NCBI RefSeq assembly: GCF_018919395.1 | Contig: NZ_JAHLME010000003.1 | Coordinates: 620,001 to 684,000, forward strand | Direction: 5' to 3' | Origin: Geomonas azotofigens | GTDB lineage: Bacteria > Desulfobacterota > Desulfuromonadia > Geobacterales > Geobacteraceae | Length of the DNA: 64,000 nt | Notes under the pieces: model-generated | What the model was told of the DNA's origin: nothing | The model's input: the letters and a program-made list of their open reading frames with translations, nothing else | The model's database searches: none | Translations under genes and position numbers: made by a program | In this document: in pieces, positions 9,174 through 16,275 of the stretch | Numbering within the stretch: position 1 is the first letter of the stretch | How the letters are laid out: the number at the start of each line of letters is the position of its first letter

Positions 9174-9530
9174 ATGAAGAGAAGGGTCCTGATAGTTGAT
9201 GATGTCGAAGACATCAGGGTGATGCTGCGCTACATGGTGGAGAAGGAAGGGCACATCATCGTGGCTGAGGCCGCCAATGGTGTCGAGGCCGTCGAGAAGT
9301 ACCGCGAGCACCTTCCCGACATCACCATCATGGATATCGACATGCCTTTGATGACCGGGGTTGAGGCGGCTCGCGAGATCCGCGACATGGGCGGCAGCAC
9401 GCGGATCGTCTTCTGCAGCGGGGGGTATTCCAAGTTCGAGACGCCTCCCCAGGAACTGCGCAGTGAAGGCAGCACTTTTTTGAGGAAACCATTTTTGCCC
9501 GCTCAGTTGTACCAGGCGCTGGCCGCCTGA
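9174..9530 (+). CDS. Single-domain response regulator (CheY-like receiver)
   Basis: A 118-residue stand-alone receiver with IVDDVED, phospho-acceptor Asp54 in TIMDIDMPL, the switch Ser in VFCSGGYS and the Lys in LRKPF. No output domain follows. The ATG at 9174 is preceded by GGGGTGTGAA. An upstream in-frame start at 9117 adds 19 non-conserved residues and would overlap the putative promoter. Its kinase and target are unknown. An AT-rich tract and a strong terminator lie downstream. Confidence 0.88.
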   Translation: MKRRVLIVDDVEDIRVMLRYMVEKEGHIIVAEAANGVEAVEKYREHLPDITIMDIDMPLMTGVEAAREIRDMGGSTRIVFCSGGYSKFETPPQELRSEGSTFLRKPFLPAQLYQALAA

Positions 9531-9762
9531 GCTGCACCTTTCATGTGGTGATGCGAATGCTCTTGTAATGCAATGTTCTGTATTGGTTTCAATGGTTGTT
9601 ATGCGATGAATTGTAATGTTTTGTTGTGATTTGGTGAATGCAATGTTCTTTTAAATGTTCCTTGCTTTGTTTTTATTTGATGGAGATCCTGGAGTTTTTG
9701 ATGTTATGGCCGTTGAGGCCGCGAATGTTGTCTGATTATTTAGTTACTATAGTTGTGGTGAG
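9531..9762 (+). other. AT-rich island, no protein gene; possible small RNA
   Basis: This 230-base stretch is markedly poorer in GC than its surroundings and rich in AATG, TTGT and TGTT words. The 13-mer AATGCAATGTTCT occurs twice (9567-9579 and 9637-9649), 70 bases apart. It ends in a strong intrinsic terminator. I see no credible protein. A long 3' UTR of the receiver gene or an independent small RNA are both possible. Confidence 0.35.
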
Positions 9763-9792
9763 TGGGAGCCCCTTTTCGGCTCCCATTTTTTT
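9763..9792 (+). terminator. Strong Rho-independent terminator
   Basis: TGGGAGCC (9763-9770) pairs with GGCTCCCA (9778-9785) and is followed directly by seven T residues. It ends whatever transcript crosses the AT-rich island. Confidence 0.88.
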
Positions 9793-9957
9793 ATCCAATG
9801 GCCGTGTCCCGGTCCCGCTTTGACATGCGTCGCGTCGCCAGTCGGCCCGGTGGTGTTCAGCCGATACCAATTTGATGTATGCGATTTGCCCCTGCTTGTG
9901 CTAGGGTAGTGTTTTGCCAAACGGCGGCCGTCACTGCGTCTGGCCAAGAGAAATACA

Positions 9958-10857
9958 ATGAATGGTAGGGATGGGTATTTCATCATGACCACAGAACATC
10001 TGCAAAAAGTTACCGACCAGCTTGCCAAGCTCCACGGTCACGCCTATTTCCGGGTGGAAGAGGGCGTGCTCAAGGAGTGCCTGACCGGGATGATCCTGGA
10101 GGCCGTAGAAGGTGACCTCGCCGAGCAACTGGCAACCGGCGCCTTCGATCTCGAGGTGAGTATCGGCGTCCAGGAAGGGGATAGCGAACCGACCGTCGAT
10201 TATCGTGTCGATCGGCCCGGTGTGGTCTATCGCTCCGATACCCCGGTCTCGCGCCTCAGCGTTGCCGCGCTGGAGGACCTCGGCCGTTACCTGGAGCAGT
10301 TGTCGCAGCTTGCCCAGGCGGCGCCGTCTGTTGAGGAAAAGGGGGCCGTCGGCAACATCGTTCGCAAGAAGCAGGACCACGACCACCACGAGCAAGAGGC
10401 GGCCGCTGCGCGGCTCAAGGTCACTCCGCAGTGGCTGAAAAGCGTGGTTCCCTGCACCGATTACAGCTACGACGAGATCGACGGCAAGAAATACATCAGG
10501 GAGTACTACTGGTCCCGCGAGCTGATCGAGCGCCTCTTCAAGATAAAATCGAGCAAGACCACCCCCGAGGACCTGCAATACGTCGCCACGGAGTGTTGCG
10601 ACGGCGATACCGATTGGGCGCGCGACCTGATCGCCCGGCTCAAATCGCCCAACCGTCCCGAGCAGCAGCAAAAAGAGCAGCCGCAGAAGAACCAGCCTCA
10701 GAAGGAAAAGGAGAAGGGGGGGCAGCAGCAACAGCAGGCCAAGCCGGCACCCGGAGAGCGCCCCCGCGGCCGTTCCCGGCACAGAAAGTCGTCCCGGCAC
10801 GGCAAGGACGGCGCCCGCAAGTCCGAGGGCGCGGCCGAGGCGAAGAAACCTTCGTAA
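9958..10857 (+). CDS. Uncharacterised protein with Gln/Lys/Arg-rich C-terminal tail
   Basis: I do not recognise the family of this 299-residue product. Residues 1-120 look like a small alpha/beta domain (helix TTEHLQKVTDQLAKLHG, then alternating strands). Residues 125-150 form a charged, His-rich helix. Residues 155-230 form a second compact region with Cys residues and many aromatics (YSYDEIDGKKYIREYYWS). The last 70 residues are low complexity, basic and Gln/Lys/Pro/Arg rich, as in nucleic-acid-binding tails. The ATG at 9958 was kept; a second Met at 9985 is possible. A strong terminator lies about 90 bases downstream, so the gene is monocistronic. Confidence 0.7.
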   Translation: MNGRDGYFIMTTEHLQKVTDQLAKLHGHAYFRVEEGVLKECLTGMILEAVEGDLAEQLATGAFDLEVSIGVQEGDSEPTVDYRVDRPGVVYRSDTPVSRLSVAALEDLGRYLEQLSQLAQAAPSVEEKGAVGNIVRKKQDHDHHEQEAAAARLKVTPQWLKSVVPCTDYSYDEIDGKKYIREYYWSRELIERLFKIKSSKTTPEDLQYVATECCDGDTDWARDLIARLKSPNRPEQQQKEQPQKNQPQKEKEKGGQQQQQAKPAPGERPRGRSRHRKSSRHGKDGARKSEGAAEAKKPS

Positions 10858-10945
10858 ACCTCCACGCTGAGCCCTCACCACGGCCCTCTCACCCAGGGGG
10901 GTGATGTGGGCGCCAGGCGCATAAACGCACGTATCCGTATCAACG

Positions 10946-10990
10946 GGAAAAGGTCCTCCTCGGTGCACGAGGGGGACCTTTTCCTTTTTT
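10946..10990 (+). terminator. Rho-independent terminator
   Basis: A 17-bp stem with a single G-T wobble (10946-10962 with 10968-10984), a five-base loop, then six T residues. It serves the plus-strand gene ending at 10857. Confidence 0.88.
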
Positions 10991-11059
10991 GCCTGGTGGC
11001 AGCGGGATGGCCTCTCTTGCTGGCCCCTTGCCTGCTGCAAAAACGTGCCGCAGCGCGCC

Positions 11060-11461
11060 TTACTGCTCGCGCAGGTACCGGGCGAAGGCGGTGTCGACCT
11101 TCTTGATGTGCTGGATGAGCCAATCGGCGAGGGTCCTGTTGGTCTTGATCACCAGGGGGAGAGTCGCCCCCTCGTCGCGGAAGGAGCGGGTCAGCTTGGC
11201 CACGTCGGCCATGAAAGCGACGTGCTGCGACTTGTGCGCGGGGTAGTCGGGATAGTCGCTGCGCTTTTGCAGTTCCTCCTCGGCCGCGAAATGCTCTTTC
11301 ACGTAGTCCTCAAGGAAGAGCAGCAGCTTCAGGACCTCTTCGTTTCCTTTCCCCTCGTTACAGGCGGCCAGCAGCCGGTCGAACCTCCTGAAGATCTCCT
11401 TGTGCTGGTCGTCGATTTCGGTGACGCCGATGGCCAGGTCGCTGGTCCACTCGATGTTCAT
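11060..11461 (-). CDS. Bacteriohemerythrin
   Basis: A 133-residue single-domain hemerythrin that binds a non-heme di-iron centre and carries or senses oxygen. All seven iron ligands expected of the family can be placed: His20, His57, Glu61, His76, His80, His118 and Asp123. It is soluble, without a signal peptide. The ATG follows a GGAGCGAGAC ribosome site. It sits just downstream of, and on the same strand as, the two-component operon that ends at 11530, with a 68-base gap, so read-through is possible. In microaerobic-sensitive bacteria such proteins deliver or sequester oxygen. Confidence 0.95.
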   Translation of the reverse strand: MNIEWTSDLAIGVTEIDDQHKEIFRRFDRLLAACNEGKGNEEVLKLLLFLEDYVKEHFAAEEELQKRSDYPDYPAHKSQHVAFMADVAKLTRSFRDEGATLPLVIKTNRTLADWLIQHIKKVDTAFARYLREQ

Positions 11462-11529
11462 GTCTCGCTCCTTTTATCTTTTGGGTGTTCTCGCGTGCAC
11501 CGGTCGTGAGACCTTTGGCCGCGACAGCG

Positions 11530-13536
11530 TCATTGCTCGTTATCAGCGGGGGCGAGAGGATCCACCCCGGGCAGTTCTATTTCGAAGCAGGTCCCCATCC
11601 CCGGGGTGCTCGACACCCTGATGTCGCCGCCGTGGTCCTTGACGATGCCGTAGGAGACCGAGAGGCCGAGACCGGTGCCGGTGTCCTTGGTGGTGAAGAA
11701 GGGGGTGAAGATCTTCTCCAGGTGCTCGGGGGAGATCCCCTTGCCGGTGTCGCGGATCTCCACGATGCAGCCGTGGCCCGGGCCGTGCCGGCGCGTGGTC
11801 AGCCTCAGCGTCCCGCCCTCCGGGAGCATGGCCTGCACCGCGTTCAGGATGATGTTGCTGAACACCTGCCGCAACTGGTCGGTATCCCCGGTGACCGGCC
11901 CCAGGTTCAGGTCGTACTCCCACTTCACCGAGACTGCGTCCATGGGGACCTGGTGCCGGATCTGGTTCACGATGTCGTCCAGCACCTCGTGCACCATGAA
12001 CTGGCGCTGGTTCAACGACTTCTGGCGCGCGAAGGTCAAAAGGTTGCCGACGATCTTCGCCATGCGCTCGGTCTGCTGGCTGATGATCTCGACTTCCTCC
12101 CGGTTGGGGTGCTCGGTGGGGAGGCACATCTCCAGCACCTCCGTGTTGCCGCGGATGATGGCGAGCGGGGTGTTGATCTCGTGCGCGACGCCGGCGGCGA
12201 CGATGCCGAGGTCGGCCAGCTTCTCGGCGCGCGCCAGGTCCGCCTGGGTCTGCGCGAGGAGCTTGGTCTTGTCGGAGAGCTGCGCGGTGCGCTCCTCGAT
12301 CTTCAGCTCAAGGGCGCGGTGCAAAAGGCCGATCTCGGCCTCCTGGCGCCCGAGCGCACGGGTCATCAGGTTGAAGGCCTCGGCCAGGTCGCCCACCTCG
12401 TCGGTCGAGGAAACCTCGATCTGCAGGTCGCGCTCGCCGCGGGCCACCCGGTGCGCCAGCTTCTCCAGTTCCTTGATCGGGCGCGCGAGGAGCGTGCCGA
12501 TGAAGCCGGAAACGGCGATGCCGATCAGCGAGGTGATGAAGAGCACCAGGTACAGGATCGAGTTGACGCTCTTTTGCATGTGGGTGTACGGCTTTTCCAG
12601 CATCCCGACGTAGAGCGAGCCGATCGCCTTTCCCTGCAGGTCGATGATCGGCTCGTAGGCCGTGAAGTACCAGTCGTTCACCACGAAGGCGCGGCCGATC
12701 CACTTCTTCTTCTCCTGGATCACCTGCTTGTAGACCTGCTCGGAGACCCGGGTGCCGATCGCCCTGGCGCCGTCGGTGGTGCGCACGTTGGTCGCGATGC
12801 GGGTATCCCCGAGGAAGACGGTGGCGCTTCCCACGTCGGTCCCCTTGAACTGCACCCCCTCGTAGACGATCTCCTTGATCTTGTCCACCAGTGCATTGTT
12901 GTTGTTGAGCAGGATGCCGCCGTAGAGGGCGCCGATCACGGTCCCCGAGCTGTTTCTGAGCGGAAAGGCGGAAACCATCATCATCCCCGAGCGCTCGGTC
13001 TTGTCGGCGCGCGGCCGGGCGTGCGGCGTGGAGACGAGGGGAATGGTGGCGCGGTTGGTGAGGGCTATCCCTTCCTTGCCCAGCTCGTCCGGGGTGAGCA
13101 CGGTGGTCCCGGTGACGGCGATACCCTTGAGCGCCTGTTCCACGAAGTAGGTGGACTGGCGGTCGTTTTTGAGCTGCGGGCTGTGGGCGCGAAAGAGCAC
13201 CTTGCCCGAGGCGTCAACGGCGGTGAGGATGTCGAGGTGCTTGTTCTCCATGCGGGTGCGCAAGAGAGACTGGATATTCTTCTCGCCGGCCACGATGGAG
13301 TTGGCGTTGTAGGGGTTGGTCGCGGTGAGATCCATCAGCTCGCGGATCCGCTCTAGTTCGTTTCGGTACACCTCGCGTGCCGAGTTGAGGTCGGTGCGCA
13401 CCTTTTCCTGGGCCTGGCTCGCGATCTTGTCGTTGATGATGTAGAGGCCGGCCAGGGAGCAGATGAAGAAGGCGACGAACAGGGGGGCGACGGAGCCGAC
13501 GGTGAGTTTGGCCCGGATCGGGAAACGCCTGAGCAT
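11530..13536 (-). CDS. Membrane sensor histidine kinase with periplasmic Cache-type domain
   Basis: A 668-residue kinase. It has a membrane helix (about 14-37), a large periplasmic sensing region (about 38-325) with Cache-like features (DLTATNPYN, YFVEQALKG, GALYGGILL), a second membrane helix (about 328-350), a HAMP domain (to about 405) and a coiled coil. The HisKA domain has phospho-accepting His452 in VAHEINTPL. The HATPase domain carries DTGKGIS, FFTTK and GTGLGLS. Its ATG overlaps the stop of the upstream sigma-54 activator (TGATG), so the two are translationally coupled and should be cognate partners. The ligand is not apparent; Cache domains often bind small acids or amino acids. Confidence 0.93.
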   Translation of the reverse strand: MLRRFPIRAKLTVGSVAPLFVAFFICSLAGLYIINDKIASQAQEKVRTDLNSAREVYRNELERIRELMDLTATNPYNANSIVAGEKNIQSLLRTRMENKHLDILTAVDASGKVLFRAHSPQLKNDRQSTYFVEQALKGIAVTGTTVLTPDELGKEGIALTNRATIPLVSTPHARPRADKTERSGMMMVSAFPLRNSSGTVIGALYGGILLNNNNALVDKIKEIVYEGVQFKGTDVGSATVFLGDTRIATNVRTTDGARAIGTRVSEQVYKQVIQEKKKWIGRAFVVNDWYFTAYEPIIDLQGKAIGSLYVGMLEKPYTHMQKSVNSILYLVLFITSLIGIAVSGFIGTLLARPIKELEKLAHRVARGERDLQIEVSSTDEVGDLAEAFNLMTRALGRQEAEIGLLHRALELKIEERTAQLSDKTKLLAQTQADLARAEKLADLGIVAAGVAHEINTPLAIIRGNTEVLEMCLPTEHPNREEVEIISQQTERMAKIVGNLLTFARQKSLNQRQFMVHEVLDDIVNQIRHQVPMDAVSVKWEYDLNLGPVTGDTDQLRQVFSNIILNAVQAMLPEGGTLRLTTRRHGPGHGCIVEIRDTGKGISPEHLEKIFTPFFTTKDTGTGLGLSVSYGIVKDHGGDIRVSSTPGMGTCFEIELPGVDPLAPADNEQ

Positions 13537-14915
13537 CAGCGGGCTCCCTCGTCTTCCAGGCCGTACTCCTCGATCTTGCGGTCCAGGGTGCGCCTGGCGA
13601 TCTCGAGGATCTTGGCGGCGCGGCTTTTGTTGTTGCCGGAGGCCTTGAGGACGTGCAGGATGTGCTCGCGCTCCACGGTCTCAAGCGAGACCAGGCGCTT
13701 GCCGCCGTCCTGCCTTGATTCGGGAAGCTGAGGGGGGGTGCGCCAGACCGGCAGGGTCTCGGCGGTGATGGTGGTGCCGCGAGTCAGGATGGCGGCGCGT
13801 TCGATGGCGTTCTCCAACTCGCGGATGTTGCCGGGCCAGTTGTACGATTTCAAAAGCTGCATGGCCTCGCGGGTGAAGTCGGTGATCTCCCGCTTCATGC
13901 GCGCCGCGTACTTGGCCAGGAAGTGCCGCGCCAGGAGCTCGATATCCTCGCCCCGGTCGCGCAAGGGGGGAAGGTGCAGCGAGATCACGTTGAGCCGGAA
14001 GAAGAGGTCCTCGCGGAAGCGCTTCTGGCGCACCTCCTCCTCGAGGTCCTTGTTGGTCGCCGCCAGGAAGCGGATGTCGACGCTCTTGGCCTTGGTGTCG
14101 CCGACCGGGATGAAGTCCCCCTCCTGGAGCACGCGCAAGAGTTTCGCCTGGATGGCCGGGCTCATGTCGCCCACCTCGTCCAGGAACAGCGTGCCGTGGT
14201 TGGCCGCTTCCAGGAGCCCCTTCTGCGCGGTGATGGCCCCGGTGAAGGCGCCCTTGACGTGCCCGAAGAGCTGGCTTTCCAGCAGGGTGTCCGAGAGGGC
14301 CGCGCAGTTGATGGTGAGGAAGCGCTCCTTGGCCCTGGGGCTGTTGTTGTGGATCAGGCTGGCGACCAGCTCCTTGCCGGTGCCTGACTCCCCGAGGATC
14401 ACCACGTTGGACTCGCTCTGGGCCACCAGCATGGCCATGTCGTGCACGCGCCGGAAGCTCTCCGAGGTGAAGATGAGCGGGGTCGCCGCCGAGGGGATGC
14501 CGAGCTCGTCCTTGAGCGCGCTGTTCTCCTTGAGCAGCTCCTTGCGCTCCAGGACCTTTTCCAGGATGCCGAAGATCTTTTCCTTGGGGAAGGGCTTGGT
14601 GACGTAGTCGTAGGCGCCGAGCTTCATCGCCTCGATGGCCGAATTGATGGAGGCGTAGGCGGTCATCATGACCACCGGGACGTCCAGTTTCATCCTCTTC
14701 ACGCGCTGCAGTATCTCGAGGCCGTCCAGGTCGGGCATCTTCACGTCGAGGAGCATCAGGTCGCCGTCGTCAAGCCCCCGGTTTTCCAGGCAGCTCATCA
14801 GGGAGGTGCCGGAGCTGAACACCTCGAGCTCCAGCCCCTTGGCCGATAGAATCTTGCTCAGGTACCTGAGGATCTCGACCTCGTCGTCGCAAATGATCAC
14901 CTTGCCGTTATACAT
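13536..14915 (-). CDS. Sigma-54-dependent response regulator (NtrC/AtoC type)
   Basis: A 459-residue activator with three domains: an N-terminal receiver with phospho-acceptor Asp57 in LLDVKMPD; a central AAA+ domain with Walker A GESGTGKE, the GAFTGA loop that contacts sigma-54, and Walker B (LFLDEVGD); and a C-terminal Fis-type helix-turn-helix (about 415-455, SRAAKILEIARRTL). It activates RpoN promoters after phosphorylation by the kinase it overlaps. The start at 14915 was chosen because the receiver begins there (MYNGKVIICDDE) after AGGTGACAGAGAAT. A long in-frame upstream extension is not conserved-looking. Targets are unknown. Confidence 0.94.
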   Translation of the reverse strand: MYNGKVIICDDEVEILRYLSKILSAKGLELEVFSSGTSLMSCLENRGLDDGDLMLLDVKMPDLDGLEILQRVKRMKLDVPVVMMTAYASINSAIEAMKLGAYDYVTKPFPKEKIFGILEKVLERKELLKENSALKDELGIPSAATPLIFTSESFRRVHDMAMLVAQSESNVVILGESGTGKELVASLIHNNSPRAKERFLTINCAALSDTLLESQLFGHVKGAFTGAITAQKGLLEAANHGTLFLDEVGDMSPAIQAKLLRVLQEGDFIPVGDTKAKSVDIRFLAATNKDLEEEVRQKRFREDLFFRLNVISLHLPPLRDRGEDIELLARHFLAKYAARMKREITDFTREAMQLLKSYNWPGNIRELENAIERAAILTRGTTITAETLPVWRTPPQLPESRQDGGKRLVSLETVEREHILHVLKASGNNKSRAAKILEIARRTLDRKIEEYGLEDEGAR

Positions 14916-15352
14916 ATTCTCTGTCACCTGTAGTCGTGGGGCGGCTGCGCTGATGGCGCGCCGCGCGGCGCTGGGAGCGGCCCCGGATTGTGTAGACACC
15001 GCATCACTATCTTTCGCCGGAGCGGCTCTTGTCAAGGGAAAACCTGATCGGGCACGGCTCTCGCGCCACTCTACGTCCCCCCCAGGAGAGGGTGCCCGCA
15101 GGGTCTTTAAGGGGAGCTTCTCGAGGCCGTCCAGCTCTCTCCTCTTGGGAAAATCTGGATTCATATCCGGTGCGAGCTGTTCGACGGCATACCGCAACTG
15201 TCTCAGCATCGCCTTGACTCGCAAAGGTATAGATAATACCACTTTGTCCTTTGAATAACCATATTATGTAGGAATTATGTTAATCTGCCCGGTACAGAAT
15301 CGGTACAGATATTGGTGTCATAGCCACAAAATTTCTGGGGCAGGGAGCTTTC
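14916..15352. other. Intergenic region between divergent genes
   Basis: About 440 bases with no recognised gene. The right half is AT-rich (15230-15345). It includes a direct repeat of CGGTACAGA at 15290 and 15301, spaced one helical turn apart, which could be a regulator site for the small membrane protein gene. Confidence 0.45.
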
Positions 15353-15697
15353 ATGATTTTTTTTGCTATTCTTTTTAAAGCATTACTGTGGATCGTCGCA
15401 TTCCGTTCGGCCCTCAAGGCGGACGCACGGGGCATGCTGCTGCGTGCCCTGGCCATCGCCGTGACACTGTCGGTGGTGGACAGCTTCAGCGTGGCGGCCA
15501 ACCTGCGCCTTTCCGCGCACCTGCTCACCCTGTTTCTTTACCTGCTCATGTCTTTCAGTCTCATTCCCGCCGCGTGGAAGATCCGGAACGGCCTTGTTTC
15601 CCTGGCCTGCGGCACCGTGGGGACGCTGGGCGCGCTGGCCGGGGTGAATTTCACGATGGATCTCTTGCGCGGCCTGGTTCCGCTTCTGAACCGCTAG
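15353..15697 (+). CDS. Small integral membrane protein, unknown function
   Basis: A 114-residue hydrophobic protein with three or four predicted membrane helices (about 2-17, 27-48, 54-75 and 82-105). A GGCAGGGAGCTTTC ribosome site precedes the ATG. I do not recognise a family. The next gene on the same strand, a DUF3124 protein, starts 61 bases later, so the two may be co-transcribed. Confidence 0.65.
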   Translation: MIFFAILFKALLWIVAFRSALKADARGMLLRALAIAVTLSVVDSFSVAANLRLSAHLLTLFLYLLMSFSLIPAAWKIRNGLVSLACGTVGTLGALAGVNFTMDLLRGLVPLLNR

Positions 15698-15758
15698 CCG
15701 TCCGTTTTACGACTGATATACTGCTCCGGTCGCCCGAACCGGCCCCATGGAGGACCTC

Positions 15759-16241
15759 ATGCGTCTCGTTGCTTCTTTGTTGCTGTTTTCTCTTGCCCTG
15801 GTGGCCTCGCCGGTTTCCGGCTGGTCTGCCTCGGACCAGGTCCACCTGTCCAAGGGACAGACGGTATACGTCCCCGTCTACTCCAACGTCTTCACTGGTC
15901 CGCGCAGCCTGCCGTACCAGTTGGCCGCCACCCTCAGCATCAGGAACACGGACATGGATTCCTGGCTGCGCATCACCGCGATCGACTACTACGACACCAG
16001 CGGGAAGCTCTTGCGCCACTACCAGGACAGGCCGCTGTCCCTCGCGCCGCTCGCCAGCACCTATGTCCACATCGAGGAGAAGGACGTGGCGGGGGGCTTC
16101 GGCGCCAACTTCATCGTGAAATGGCAGGCCGACCGCACCATGAACGCCCCCATCATCGAGTCGGTCATGATAGGGGCCACCTCCGGCCAGGGCATCTCCT
16201 TCGTCAGCCCCGGCCAGGTGATCCGCCCGGGCATGAGGTAG
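15759..16241 (+). CDS. DUF3124-type exported protein
   Basis: A 160-residue protein with a Sec signal peptide (about 1-24). The mature domain resembles DUF3124 (GQTVYVPVYSNVF, IRNTD, LAPLASTYVHIEEKD). It has a beta-rich composition and no membrane anchor after the signal, suggesting a periplasmic location. The start at 15759 follows GGAGGACCTC; an ATG 12 bases upstream overlaps the ribosome site. The P-type ATPase gene follows after 34 bases, so they may share a transcript. Function unknown. Confidence 0.8.
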   Translation: MRLVASLLLFSLALVASPVSGWSASDQVHLSKGQTVYVPVYSNVFTGPRSLPYQLAATLSIRNTDMDSWLRITAIDYYDTSGKLLRHYQDRPLSLAPLASTYVHIEEKDVAGGFGANFIVKWQADRTMNAPIIESVMIGATSGQGISFVSPGQVIRPGMR

Positions 16242-16275
16242 TCCGCCGCCGCGCCCCAGTTCTGGAGGGACAGCC

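Noticed and set aside
9638..9823. 61-codon frame in the AT-rich island
   Set aside because: It runs through the terminator stem and has no ribosome site.
11485..13356. 623-codon plus-strand frame opposite the Cache kinase
   Set aside because: The minus strand encodes a complete, motif-intact histidine kinase; the plus frame is Asp/Val/Leu-rich antisense with no family signature.
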